Program-made: the position numbers and the translations under genes
NCBI RefSeq assembly: GCF_026626335.1
Contig: NZ_JAPNTZ010000013.1
Coordinates: forward strand, 1-64,000
DNA: 64,000 bases
Origin: Paractinoplanes pyxinae
Lineage (GTDB): Bacteria; Actinomycetota; Actinomycetes; Mycobacteriales; Micromonosporaceae
Direction of reading: 5' to 3'
Shown here: positions 24,893 to 33,290 of the stretch, one piece after another
How positions within the stretch are numbered: position 1 is the first letter of the stretch
How the letters are laid out: the number at the start of each line of letters is the position of its first letter
The notes under the pieces: model-generated
Database searches by the model: none
Told to the model about the DNA's origin: nothing
Seen by the model: the letters and a program-made list of their open reading frames with translations, nothing else

Positions 24893-26501
24893 CCAGCAGC
24901 AGGGCGACGCTCCAGCCGACCACCCGGCGGAAGATGTCGCCCTCCTTGCCCGCCATGCCGACGGCCGAGGCGGCGATGGCCAGGTTCTGCGGGCTGATCA
25001 TCTTGCCCAGGACGCCGCCGGACGAGTTGGCCGCGGCCAGCAGCACCGGGTCCAGGCCGGCGTCGGCCGCGGTCTGCACCTGCAGCGCTCCGAACAGCGC
25101 GTTGGCCGAGGTGTCGGAGCCGGTCACGGCCACGCCGATCCAGCCCAGGATCGAGGACAGGAAGACGAAGAAGCCGCCCGCCTGGGCCAGGAACTCGCCG
25201 AGCGTGTTGGTCTGACCGGACTGGTTCAGCACGTAGGCGAGGGCCAGGACGGCCATCACCGTGACGATCGCGTGCCGCAGTTCGACGTACGTCCTTCCGT
25301 ACGCGCGCAAGGCTTCTCGCGCCCCGACGCGCAGGAGGACCGCGGTTATCAGGCCGGCCAGAATCATCAACGTGCCCGCGGCGGGCAGCCAGCCGAGGGT
25401 GAACGTGGTCGAGGCCAGGGGTTTGCCGTTGGCGCCGAGCACGTCGAGCCCGGGCCACCCGAACGACACCGTCCAGGGCGCCTCGGCCAGCGCCGCCTTG
25501 ATCGGCCCCAGGTTGGCGATCGAGAAAATCACAATAATTACCAGGTACGGCGCATAGGCACGGGCCACTTCGGCCCGGGTGTCCCGCTTCTCGGCCACCG
25601 CCACGGCCGAACCCGACGCCGGCGCCGGCCGTTCCCCTGTGGACAGATTGGGCGACTCGACCGGGCGCCACCGCCGCAACAGCAGCATCACGGCCGCCGC
25701 GGCCAGCAGCGCGGCGATGATGTCGGTCAGCGGCACCGAGATGTAGTTCGACGCCACGAACTGGGCGCCGGCGAAGACCACCCCGGCCACCAGCGCCACC
25801 GGCCAGGTCTGCTTCACGCCGCGCTTGCCGTCGATCACGGCCACCAGCACCAGCGGCACCACCACGGCCAGCACCGGCGTCTGCCGGCCGACCATCGCGC
25901 CCAGCGTGTCGGGGTTGAGCCGGGGGTCGTCGGCCGCGCCCGATGTCACCGTGCCCAGCGTGGTGATCGGGGTGGCCAATGCGCCGAACGCGACCGGCGC
26001 GGTGTTCGCGATGAGGGCCACCGCGGCGGCCTGGATGGGGCGGAAGCCCAGGGCCATCAGCATCACCACGGTCACGGCGACCGGCGTGCCGAAACCGGCC
26101 AGCGCCTCGAGCAGCGCGCCGAAGCAGAAGGCGACGATCACGGCCTGGATCCGCATGTCCGGGCTGACCCGTTCCATCGAGCGGCGCAGCACGTCGAAGT
26201 GGCCGCTGACCACGGTCAGGTTGTAGACCCAGATCGCGTTGATCACGATCCACAGGATCGGGAAGAAGCCGAACGCGGCGCCCTCCGTGGCCGACAGCAC
26301 CGCCTGCCCCACCGGCATGGCGTAGACCGCCACGGCCACCACGAGGGCCACCAGCAGCGAGATCACCCCGGCCAGCCAGGCCCGCATGCGCACGACGCCG
26401 AGCAGCACGAACAGCGTCAGCAGGGGCAGCACGGCGAAGACGGCGGAGACCGCCACCGAGTCGCCGACCGGGTCCGTCACGATCCGGAACTGATCAAACA
26501 T
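24825..26501 (-). CDS. lldP: L-lactate permease
   Basis: A 558-residue transporter with about 13 membrane helices and family motifs WIVINAIWVYNLTVVSG, EALAGFGTPVA, IANTAPVAFGALATPI and, near the end, GSDTSANALFG and NSSGGVLGKMISPQN. These are typical of LldP/GlcA lactate and glycolate:proton symporters. I take ATG 26501 (GGATGG five bases upstream) as the start; ATG 26510 is as possible. It is divergent from a histidine kinase gene and not in an operon with lactate dehydrogenase. Substrate could be L-lactate, D-lactate or glycolate. Confidence 0.92.
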   Translation of the reverse strand: MFDQFRIVTDPVGDSVAVSAVFAVLPLLTLFVLLGVVRMRAWLAGVISLLVALVVAVAVYAMPVGQAVLSATEGAAFGFFPILWIVINAIWVYNLTVVSGHFDVLRRSMERVSPDMRIQAVIVAFCFGALLEALAGFGTPVAVTVVMLMALGFRPIQAAAVALIANTAPVAFGALATPITTLGTVTSGAADDPRLNPDTLGAMVGRQTPVLAVVVPLVLVAVIDGKRGVKQTWPVALVAGVVFAGAQFVASNYISVPLTDIIAALLAAAAVMLLLRRWRPVESPNLSTGERPAPASGSAVAVAEKRDTRAEVARAYAPYLVIIVIFSIANLGPIKAALAEAPWTVSFGWPGLDVLGANGKPLASTTFTLGWLPAAGTLMILAGLITAVLLRVGAREALRAYGRTYVELRHAIVTVMAVLALAYVLNQSGQTNTLGEFLAQAGGFFVFLSSILGWIGVAVTGSDTSANALFGALQVQTAADAGLDPVLLAAANSSGGVLGKMISPQNLAIAASAVGMAGKEGDIFRRVVGWSVALLLVMCVLVTLQGTPVLDWMVPATP

Positions 26502-26633
26502 GATCGCCATCCATAAATATCGATGGAGTGTCATCGTCCACCCGTTGCCGCGCCGCCGCATCCCGAGCCTCAGATGCCGCCGAATGCGGAAAGAGCTCAC
26601 TTTCGGCGCATTTCGCTAGTACGGTCGGGGAGC

Positions 26634-27392
26634 GTGAGACCAGGGCGCCCACCCGCCGCGACGCCGGTCCGTGACCTCCATGACGAGCTGGAGGAACAGG
26701 TCCGGGAGCTCGACGCGTTCGCGTATTCGGTCTCGCACGACCTGCGCGCGCCGCTGCGCAGCCTCGAGGGGTTCAGTCAGATCCTGCTCGAGGAGCACGC
26801 GGCCGGCCTGGACGACGAGGGCCGGCGCTACCTCGAGCGCATCCGGGCCAACGTCGAACGGATGACCGAGATGATGGACGCCCTGCTGGAGCTGTCGCGG
26901 GCGGCCCGGTCGCAGTTGCGGCGGGAGCGGACGGACCTGAGCGCCCTGGCCCGCGAGGTGGCCGCCGACCTGACCGCCACCGACCCGGGCCGGCCGGTGC
27001 GCTTCGCCGTCGCGGACGGGCTGGTGGCGCCGGGCGACCCGAACCTGATCCGGATAGTGCTGCAGAACCTGCTCGGCAACGCGTACAAGTTCACCGCCCA
27101 GCGGCCGGACGCGCTGATCGAGGTGTTCGCCGAGCGGCAGGACGGCGTCGACGTCTACGTGGTGCGCGACAACGGCGCCGGCTTCGAGACGCGGCACGCG
27201 CACCGCATGTTCGACCCGTTCCAGCGGCTGCACCCGGCCAGCGAGTTCGAGGGCACCGGGGTCGGCCTGGCCATCGTGCGGCGGATCGTGGCCCGGCACG
27301 GCGGTCAGATCGGCGCCACGGGTGAGCCCGGCCAGGGCGCGCAGGTGCGGTTCAGCCTGGCCCCGGGCCCGGCCGGCTGGGAGCTGCGATGA
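26634..27392 (+). CDS. Sensor histidine kinase (phytochrome/bacteriophytochrome-like core)
   Basis: A protein of about 252 residues with a dimerisation helix bearing the phospho-acceptor (FAYSVSHDLRAPLRSLEGF), N box (LLGNAYKFT), G1 (DNGAGF) and G2 (GTGVGLAIV). It has no membrane helix or sensor domain, so it is soluble and may take signals from another protein. The start is unclear: GTG 26634 has GGGGAG close by, while ATG 26574 gives 20 more low-complexity residues. It overlaps the downstream hybrid protein by ATGA, so both form one phosphorelay unit. Confidence 0.85.
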   Translation: MRPGRPPAATPVRDLHDELEEQVRELDAFAYSVSHDLRAPLRSLEGFSQILLEEHAAGLDDEGRRYLERIRANVERMTEMMDALLELSRAARSQLRRERTDLSALAREVAADLTATDPGRPVRFAVADGLVAPGDPNLIRIVLQNLLGNAYKFTAQRPDALIEVFAERQDGVDVYVVRDNGAGFETRHAHRMFDPFQRLHPASEFEGTGVGLAIVRRIVARHGGQIGATGEPGQGAQVRFSLAPGPAGWELR

Positions 27393-28885
27393 CGACGGAC
27401 GAGATCGCGGTGCTCGTGGTCGACGACAACGACGACGACGCGGTGCTGATCGGTCATTCGCTGACCCGGGCCGGTCTGCCCGTGCGGGTCACCCGGGCCG
27501 AAACCACCGAGGAAGTGACGGCCGCGCTCACCGGCCTGAAGGTCGACGTGGTGATCTGCGATTACAACCTTCCCGGCGTACGGGCGGAAGATGTGCTCGC
27601 CCAGGTCGGTGCGCACGACGCGGACCTGCCGTTCGTCCTCGTCTCCGGCCAGGTCGGCGAGGAGACGGCGGCCGATCTGATGCGGGCCGGGGCGCGCGAC
27701 TTCGTCCTGAAGGACCGCCTGACCCGGCTCGCCCCCGCCGTACAACGGGAATTGCACGAAGCGGCCGAGCGCCGCCGTCACCGCCGCATCGAACAGCAGC
27801 TGCGTCAGGCCGAGCGGCTCGATTCGCTGGGGCAGCTGGCGGGCGGCATCGCGCACGACTTCAACAACATCCTCGCGGTGATCTCGGGCTACGCCGCGAT
27901 GCTGACCGAGGAGCTGGGGCCCGGTCACGAGCTGCACGCCGACGCGGTGGCCATCGAGCAGGCGGCGGCCCGGGGCAGCGGGCTGACCCGGCAGCTGCTC
28001 ATCTTCAGCGGGCTCGAACCGTCCCGCCCCGAACTGCTCGACCTGAACGCCGTGGCCACCGACATGCAGCGGGTGCTGAGCCGCACGCTGGGCGACGACG
28101 TCGAGCTGACGATGATGCTGTCGCTGAGCGTGCCGCGCATCCTGATCGACCGCAGCAAGCTGGAACAGGTCATCATGAACGCCGCGATGAACGCCCGCGC
28201 GGCTATGCCCTCGTGCGGGCGGCTCACGCTGAGGACCGAGGTGGTGCGCGAGAGCGGCCAGGTCTGCCTGTCCATCACGGACAACGGCTGCGGCATGTCG
28301 CCCGAGGTGGCGGCGCGGGCCTTCGAACCCTTCTTCACCACCAAGGGCCGGGGGCGCGGCACGGGTCTGGGGCTGGCCACCGCGTACGGCGTGATCGCCG
28401 AGGCCAACGGCACGATCACCCTCGACTCGCACGAGGGCGCGGGCACGACGTTGCGCATCTGCCTGCCCCCGGCCGAGGTCGCGGCACCCGCGTCGACACT
28501 GGTGAAGCGTCCGGCGGCGGCGTCGGGCCGGGTGCTGGTGGTCGAGGACGAGGACGGCGTACGCGACATCGTGTGCCGCATCCTGCGCAGGGCCGGCTAC
28601 GAGGTGCACGCGGCCGCCGACCCGGCCGAGGCCCTGCGGCTGGTCCGCGAGCAGCACCTGACGATGGACGCCCTGCTGACCGACATCATCATGCCCGGCA
28701 TGTCCGGCACCCAGCTGGCCGCCGAGCTGCGCCGCACCCGCCCCGACCTGCCGGTGCTGTTCATGTCCGGCTACACGAGCGGCCCGGCCCCGGGCGGCCA
28801 GGCGCTACCGCCCGACGCTCCCCTGCTGCACAAGCCCTTCCAGACCGAGAACCTGCTCAACGCCCTGCACGCCGTCCTGCCCTAA
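27389..28885 (+). CDS. Receiver - histidine kinase - receiver hybrid protein
   Basis: A 498-residue soluble protein. Receiver 1 (7-125) has DDNDDD acidic pocket residues, phospho-Asp in VVICDYNLPG and Lys in VLKDRL. The kinase core (145-375) has GIAHDFNNILAVI (HWE/ HDFNN type acceptor), NAAMNARAAM, DNGCGM and GTGLGLA. Receiver 2 (385-498) has VEDEDG, DALLTDIIMPG and HKPF. It lacks an output domain. With the overlapping upstream kinase it would make a phosphorelay; the target is not in the window. Confidence 0.88.
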   Translation: MTTDEIAVLVVDDNDDDAVLIGHSLTRAGLPVRVTRAETTEEVTAALTGLKVDVVICDYNLPGVRAEDVLAQVGAHDADLPFVLVSGQVGEETAADLMRAGARDFVLKDRLTRLAPAVQRELHEAAERRRHRRIEQQLRQAERLDSLGQLAGGIAHDFNNILAVISGYAAMLTEELGPGHELHADAVAIEQAAARGSGLTRQLLIFSGLEPSRPELLDLNAVATDMQRVLSRTLGDDVELTMMLSLSVPRILIDRSKLEQVIMNAAMNARAAMPSCGRLTLRTEVVRESGQVCLSITDNGCGMSPEVAARAFEPFFTTKGRGRGTGLGLATAYGVIAEANGTITLDSHEGAGTTLRICLPPAEVAAPASTLVKRPAAASGRVLVVEDEDGVRDIVCRILRRAGYEVHAAADPAEALRLVREQHLTMDALLTDIIMPGMSGTQLAAELRRTRPDLPVLFMSGYTSGPAPGGQALPPDAPLLHKPFQTENLLNALHAVLP

Positions 28886-29811
28886 GCGATGCGCAGGGCG
28901 TCGAGCTCGTCGAGGGCCCGATGGCCGCGCTCGATAACCTCGGGAGCGAGATGGTTGTCTCCGTTACGGATGGAGACCTCGAGCATGTGGAGGATCTGGG
29001 CCGCGGCAAGCACCGCCGCCCCCTCCCATCCGACCAGGGCGAGGATTCTTGTCCAGAGCTGCCTGCGAGTAACGTCCAGCGAATCCTGGAAGGTGTTCCA
29101 CGCGAGGGTGGTCAGATCGGTCGCCCGTGTGCCACTGCCCGCGTTCCCGATGTCCACGACCGCCACCACGACTCCGTCGCGGACCAGGACGTTGCCGGGG
29201 TTGAGATCGGCATGGACCATGTCCGGCGCCTCCGGTGGTGGCGGGACGCCGGCACACCTGAGCCGCAGGCGGTCGACCAAGGCCGACACCGCGGAGGAAT
29301 GCGCGGGGAGCCGGGCCACGGACCGGCGGAGAGATGACTGCTCCGGCGTCTCGGTGACATCGGCCGATTCCTGGCCGGTGGCGACCCGCCAGGCGTACGA
29401 CCAATGGTCGTAGGGCTCGGAAGCCTGGCCGGCCTGGAGTTCGACGATCGGAATCAGCTGCTCGACGAGGGACGGCGTGAGCTCGGGCGCGGGCTTCGCG
29501 TCGACGAAGTCCATCAGATGCCAGACATGAGTGGCCGTGGCTCCTGCTCCGAGCCAGGCCGGGGTGGGGTAGCCGCACCGGCGCATGTGCTCGACCACTC
29601 GCTGGGCTCGCAGGGTCTCGTCCAGGTGGGTGGGGTGTGCCCGTGGCACCGCCTTGAGCACTGCGTGCGCCCGGCCGGCCAGCTGAACGCGCATGGCGCC
29701 GCCGTTGACGCCTCCCTGGAGGGGGCCGAGCAGGGTGACCTCCGCCCCGACCACGCCGGCCACGTCGTTCAGGACGTCAGGCGGCGGCTCGGGACGGGCG
29801 CTCCGGCTCAT
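28882..29811 (-). CDS. Aminoglycoside phosphotransferase-fold protein
   Basis: A 309-residue soluble protein of the APH/choline-kinase fold. HADLNPGNVLV carries the catalytic Asp and Mg-binding Asn (HxDxxxxN), followed by VVDIGNAGSG in the place of the usual D(F/W)(E/G) metal loop. The N-terminal nucleotide loop is GGVNGGAMRV and the kinase Lys lies in VLKAVPR. Substrates in this family include antibiotics, homoserine, choline and sugars; nothing here points to one. It ends tail to tail with the hybrid kinase gene, sharing four bases. Confidence 0.8.
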   Translation of the reverse strand: MSRSARPEPPPDVLNDVAGVVGAEVTLLGPLQGGVNGGAMRVQLAGRAHAVLKAVPRAHPTHLDETLRAQRVVEHMRRCGYPTPAWLGAGATATHVWHLMDFVDAKPAPELTPSLVEQLIPIVELQAGQASEPYDHWSYAWRVATGQESADVTETPEQSSLRRSVARLPAHSSAVSALVDRLRLRCAGVPPPPEAPDMVHADLNPGNVLVRDGVVVAVVDIGNAGSGTRATDLTTLAWNTFQDSLDVTRRQLWTRILALVGWEGAAVLAAAQILHMLEVSIRNGDNHLAPEVIERGHRALDELDALRIA

Positions 29812-29816
29812 GGGCC

Positions 29817-30182
29817 TCAGGACTGGGGCTGGGCGAAGCGGAGGACGTTGCCGGTGGGGTCGACCACCTCGAAGGTGGGGCCGCCGGGTGAGTCAGGCTC
29901 GATCTCGTGCGGGAGGTGGCCGCCCGCCTTCTCGGCGAACTCTTTGTGCAGGCCGTAGACGTCGGTGACCGGGATCCACACGACGCTGTTGGGTGTGCCG
30001 TCGCCTCGGTGCTCGGACAGGTGGAACACCGTCTGCGCGCGGGAGACCTGCACGTACAGGGGAAGGCCGGGGGCGAAGCGGTGCTCCCAGTCGACCTCGA
30101 AGCCCAGCCGGTCGACGTAGAACGGCAGGGCGGCTGCCATCGACTCGACCCGCAGCACGGGGATTCCTGGTCCGATCTCCAT
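29817..30182 (-). CDS. VOC (bleomycin-resistance-like) protein
   Basis: A 121-residue protein with the VOC fold: IPVLRVESMAAALPFYVDRLGFEV, VFHLSEHRGDGTPNS and FEVVDPTGNVLRFAQP match the bleomycin-binding/glyoxalase group. It lies just upstream of the phosphotransferase gene on the same strand, five bases apart (29811 to 29817), so both are likely one operon and could act in antibiotic or metabolite modification. That function is only suggested by the families. Confidence 0.8.
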   Translation of the reverse strand: MEIGPGIPVLRVESMAAALPFYVDRLGFEVDWEHRFAPGLPLYVQVSRAQTVFHLSEHRGDGTPNSVVWIPVTDVYGLHKEFAEKAGGHLPHEIEPDSPGGPTFEVVDPTGNVLRFAQPQS

Positions 30183-30209
30183 CTCTGCCCGCCTTTCCGG
30201 TCGCGGTTC

Positions 30210-33200
30210 CTAACTGCGCAGCGTAAGCGCGGGACGCCACTGGCCGGTGTGGTCGCGGTAGAGGGGCACGGCGGTTCGTTCCGGGGGCGGGGTGTAGGTC
30301 AGCAGCAGCATGAGGGCCACGCCGAGGGTCAGCACCGCGGCACCGGCCAGGGCCAGGCGGGCGGCGTCGGGGCCGGTCACCGGGAAGTGGCCGGGAGTGC
30401 CACCCGGGTCGTCGGCCGGGATGACCACGGTGGAGGGGGCGTGGGCCTGGGCCGGCCGGGGCCGGGACTCGACGTCGCCGGTCACCCGGGCCTCATAGGT
30501 GCGGTGGCCGCGCGCGATGTCGTCCGCCGTCAGGTGGTACGGCTCGGACACGCAGGTGGCCTGGGCGCCGGGGGCGAGACGGGTCGGGTCGCAGGTGACC
30601 TTGGCCGGGATGCCGTCCACCCGCACGTTGACCAGTGTGGCGTTGCCGGTGTTGGTGACCCGGACGGTCGAGACCACGTCGTCGCGGATGCTCAGCACGC
30701 CGTTGCCGTCCCGGTCGGCCCAAGTGGCGGTCTGGGCGGCGGTCATCCGGGGCCGCAGGGCGACGGGCGGCACCGACACCGAGGCCGGCCCGAAGGTGAG
30801 ACGCCGGCCCGCCCCCGTCGCCGACGCGGTGGCGGCGAACGTCAACGGCTTGGCCTTGTCTACGTCGGTTTGCCGTACGGGATAGGAGGCGTCGGCCGGG
30901 CAGGTGGCAGCGGCGCCCGGCACCAGCGCGGTGATCGGGCACGTCGCCGAGGGAACGGTCACCGCCGTGAGGGTCACGTTGCCGGTGTTGGTGAGGCGAT
31001 ATGACACCTCGACGGTGTCCCCGGCCGCGACCCCGGATCGGTGGCCCGGCGGCGTGACCGTGGCGGCGGCGACGATCCGCAGCGCCGGCGTGGCCTTCTG
31101 AAGCGGGACGGCCACCGTGAACGGCCCGAACCCGTTCACCGAGACGGATTCGACCAGTGGCCCGTCGGCATCCACATCGGACTGGCGAACGGTGACTTCG
31201 GCGCCGCCGGTGCATGTCATCGTGGCCCGCACGGCCAGTGTGGTGGCCGGGCACCGGGCCGTCCCGGACCGGACGGCCGTGACGACGATGCCGGTGGCAG
31301 TGCGGTTGCCCGAGTTCACCACCTCGAACGTGTAGGCGATCGTGTCGCCGGCCCGGGCCGCGTACTGGCGGGCCACCGGACTGACCTTCGCCACCCCGTT
31401 GACTGTGAGCGAGGGGGCGGCGGCGAGCACGGCGACCGCGGCGGTGGCCGGGCCGAAGGTGACCACCGCGCCGCCGGGCAGCCGGCCCGACACGTAGGCG
31501 TCGGTGGTGATCGCCTCGCCCGCGTCGACATCGACCTGGCGCACCTCGTAGGTCGCCGGCGAGGCGCAGGACGTCGACGCCCCCGGAGCCAGGGTGCCGG
31601 CAGTGCAGGCGGCTGGGCCCAGGGTGTCGTCGTCGACCGTGATGTCCCGCATCGTCACCCGGCCGGTGTTGCGTACCCGGTAGGAATAGCCGATCTGGTC
31701 GCCCGCCTCGACCGCCGTCGTGTGGGCGGCGGGCGTCACGACCGGCGTCACGGTGAGCACGAGCGACCCGCCGGCCGAGGCCAGCGGCAGGCTCGCGGTC
31801 GCCGTGTCGTACGCGCGGGATACCGGGTCGGCCGGCGCCCGCCCCAGCACCCGCGCGGTCGAGGCGATGGTCCCGCCCGCGTCCACGTCGTCCTGGGTGA
31901 TCACGTAGGCGGAGGCACCGGCACAGGTCATCGCCACCGCGGGCGCGACGGCCGCGGCCGGGCAGGTGGCCACGCCGAGGCGCGAGTCGTTCACCGTCAC
32001 TTCGCTCATGGTCACGTTGCCGGTGTTGCGCACCGTGTAGGCGTAGGTGATCCGGTCGCCCAGCGTGAGCCCGCGCGACGGCGCCGACGGCGTGATCGTC
32101 ACGCGCAGAGCGGGATCGGCCGGAACCACCGGCACGCGCGCGGAATGCTCGGCCGTGGTCCGCGGACTGCCCGGAGTGACGCCGTGCCCCTCGACCAGCA
32201 CGTCGTTGATGATCAGCACGCCGGCGTCGATGTCGTCCTGGGTGACCTGGTAGTCGCCGGCCGAGGTGCAGACGACGGCCGCGCCGACGGCGAGCGCGGT
32301 CACCGGGCAGGCGATGGTCGCGATCATCTCGTCGGTGACGAGCAGACGGTCGACGGTGACGTTGCCCCGGTTGGTGATCTCGTACCGGTAGGCGATGCGG
32401 TCGCCGGCCGCGACCGGGCCGGTGGGGTCGGCCGTGACCCGCACGGTCAGGGCAGGCGCGGGCGCGGCGACTTTGACGTCGGCGCCGAACGGTCCGTACG
32501 AGCGGGGCGTGGGCGACCCGGCCGGCCGCGCGGTCACGGTGGCCGCGTCGGTCACCGCTCCCCCGGCGTCGAGGTCGGCCTGGCGTACGACGTACCCCGA
32601 CACCGACGTGCAGGTCATCGTGTCGCCGATGGCCAGCGTGGTCGCCGGGCACGAGACACCGCCGCCCAGGGTGTCGCTGAGCCCGAGGAACTCCATGGCC
32701 ACGTTGCCGTTGTTGACCACCGTGTACCGGTAGTCGATCGTGTCGCCGGCCGCGGCCGCGTTCTGCCGGCTCGGGGCGCTGACCGTGGGCGTGACCAGGA
32801 CGACCAGCGACGGCCAGGCGGCGGCCAGCGGCACTCCCGCGGTCACCTGGGCGTACTGCACCGGGCCGGTGGTCGTCGCGTTCCCGGCGGTGGCGGTCGC
32901 GACGTCGGTGATCGGGTTCCCGGCAGTCACGTCGGCCGAGGTCACCACGTACGAACCGGCGGTGCAGGTGGTCGTGGTGCCGGGCCCCAGGGTGGTCGTG
33001 CCGCAGGCGCCGGGGCCGCCGCGGGTGCCGATGACGGCCAGGCCGGTCATCTCGAGGTTGCCGGTGTTGGTGACGCGGTAGCCGTACGTGATGGTGTCGC
33101 CCGCACCCGCCCCGGCGGCCGACGCGGGCACGACGGCCGTGGTGACTTCCAGGTGGAGCGCGGGCGCGGCCGGGTCGGCGGTGACCGTGGCGGTGTCGCT

Positions 33201-33290
33201 GTCGTTGGACGGCTCCGGGTCGATGCTGCCGGAGGAGACGAGCCGGCTCGTGTTCCTCAGGGTGCCGGCGCCCTCGGCCTCACCGGCCAC
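30210..33290 (-). CDS. DUF11/DUF7507-repeat surface protein, C-terminal part of a split gene
   Basis: An open frame of 1026 residues: the second half of one DUF11 repeat at its start, eight repeats of about 115-120 residues with GDxIxYxYxVxNTGNV and CPxxxLAxGxxxTC signatures, and a C-terminal FPVTGP, membrane helix (ALAGAAVLTLGVALMLLL) and a 28-residue tail. No signal peptide is present. Its GTG lies 11 bases inside the 3' end of the upstream frame. Removing one base from the GGG run at 33303-33305 joins both into a single protein of nearly 2000 residues, since repeat 6 then reads continuously. As it stands, this half would have to be made by reinitiation or slippage. Confidence 0.75.
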   Translation of the reverse strand: MAGEAEGAGTLRNTSRLVSSGSIDPEPSNDSDTATVTADPAAPALHLEVTTAVVPASAAGAGAGDTITYGYRVTNTGNLEMTGLAVIGTRGGPGACGTTTLGPGTTTTCTAGSYVVTSADVTAGNPITDVATATAGNATTTGPVQYAQVTAGVPLAAAWPSLVVLVTPTVSAPSRQNAAAAGDTIDYRYTVVNNGNVAMEFLGLSDTLGGGVSCPATTLAIGDTMTCTSVSGYVVRQADLDAGGAVTDAATVTARPAGSPTPRSYGPFGADVKVAAPAPALTVRVTADPTGPVAAGDRIAYRYEITNRGNVTVDRLLVTDEMIATIACPVTALAVGAAVVCTSAGDYQVTQDDIDAGVLIINDVLVEGHGVTPGSPRTTAEHSARVPVVPADPALRVTITPSAPSRGLTLGDRITYAYTVRNTGNVTMSEVTVNDSRLGVATCPAAAVAPAVAMTCAGASAYVITQDDVDAGGTIASTARVLGRAPADPVSRAYDTATASLPLASAGGSLVLTVTPVVTPAAHTTAVEAGDQIGYSYRVRNTGRVTMRDITVDDDTLGPAACTAGTLAPGASTSCASPATYEVRQVDVDAGEAITTDAYVSGRLPGGAVVTFGPATAAVAVLAAAPSLTVNGVAKVSPVARQYAARAGDTIAYTFEVVNSGNRTATGIVVTAVRSGTARCPATTLAVRATMTCTGGAEVTVRQSDVDADGPLVESVSVNGFGPFTVAVPLQKATPALRIVAAATVTPPGHRSGVAAGDTVEVSYRLTNTGNVTLTAVTVPSATCPITALVPGAAATCPADASYPVRQTDVDKAKPLTFAATASATGAGRRLTFGPASVSVPPVALRPRMTAAQTATWADRDGNGVLSIRDDVVSTVRVTNTGNATLVNVRVDGIPAKVTCDPTRLAPGAQATCVSEPYHLTADDIARGHRTYEARVTGDVESRPRPAQAHAPSTVVIPADDPGGTPGHFPVTGPDAARLALAGAAVLTLGVALMLLLTYTPPPERTAVPLYRDHTGQWRPALTLRS

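Noticed and set aside
28882..29811. Aminoglycoside resistance gene
   Set aside because: The fold is shared by many metabolic kinases and the DFG/DxE-like loop is atypical (DIGN); nothing ties it to an antibiotic.
29817..30182. True bleomycin-resistance gene
   Set aside because: Only the general VOC fold is visible; no drug cluster surrounds it.
30210..30420. Classical LPxTG sortase anchor at the end of the DUF11 protein
   Set aside because: FPVTGP resembles the motif, but a 28-residue tail rather than a short basic end follows the membrane helix, so simple membrane anchoring is likelier.
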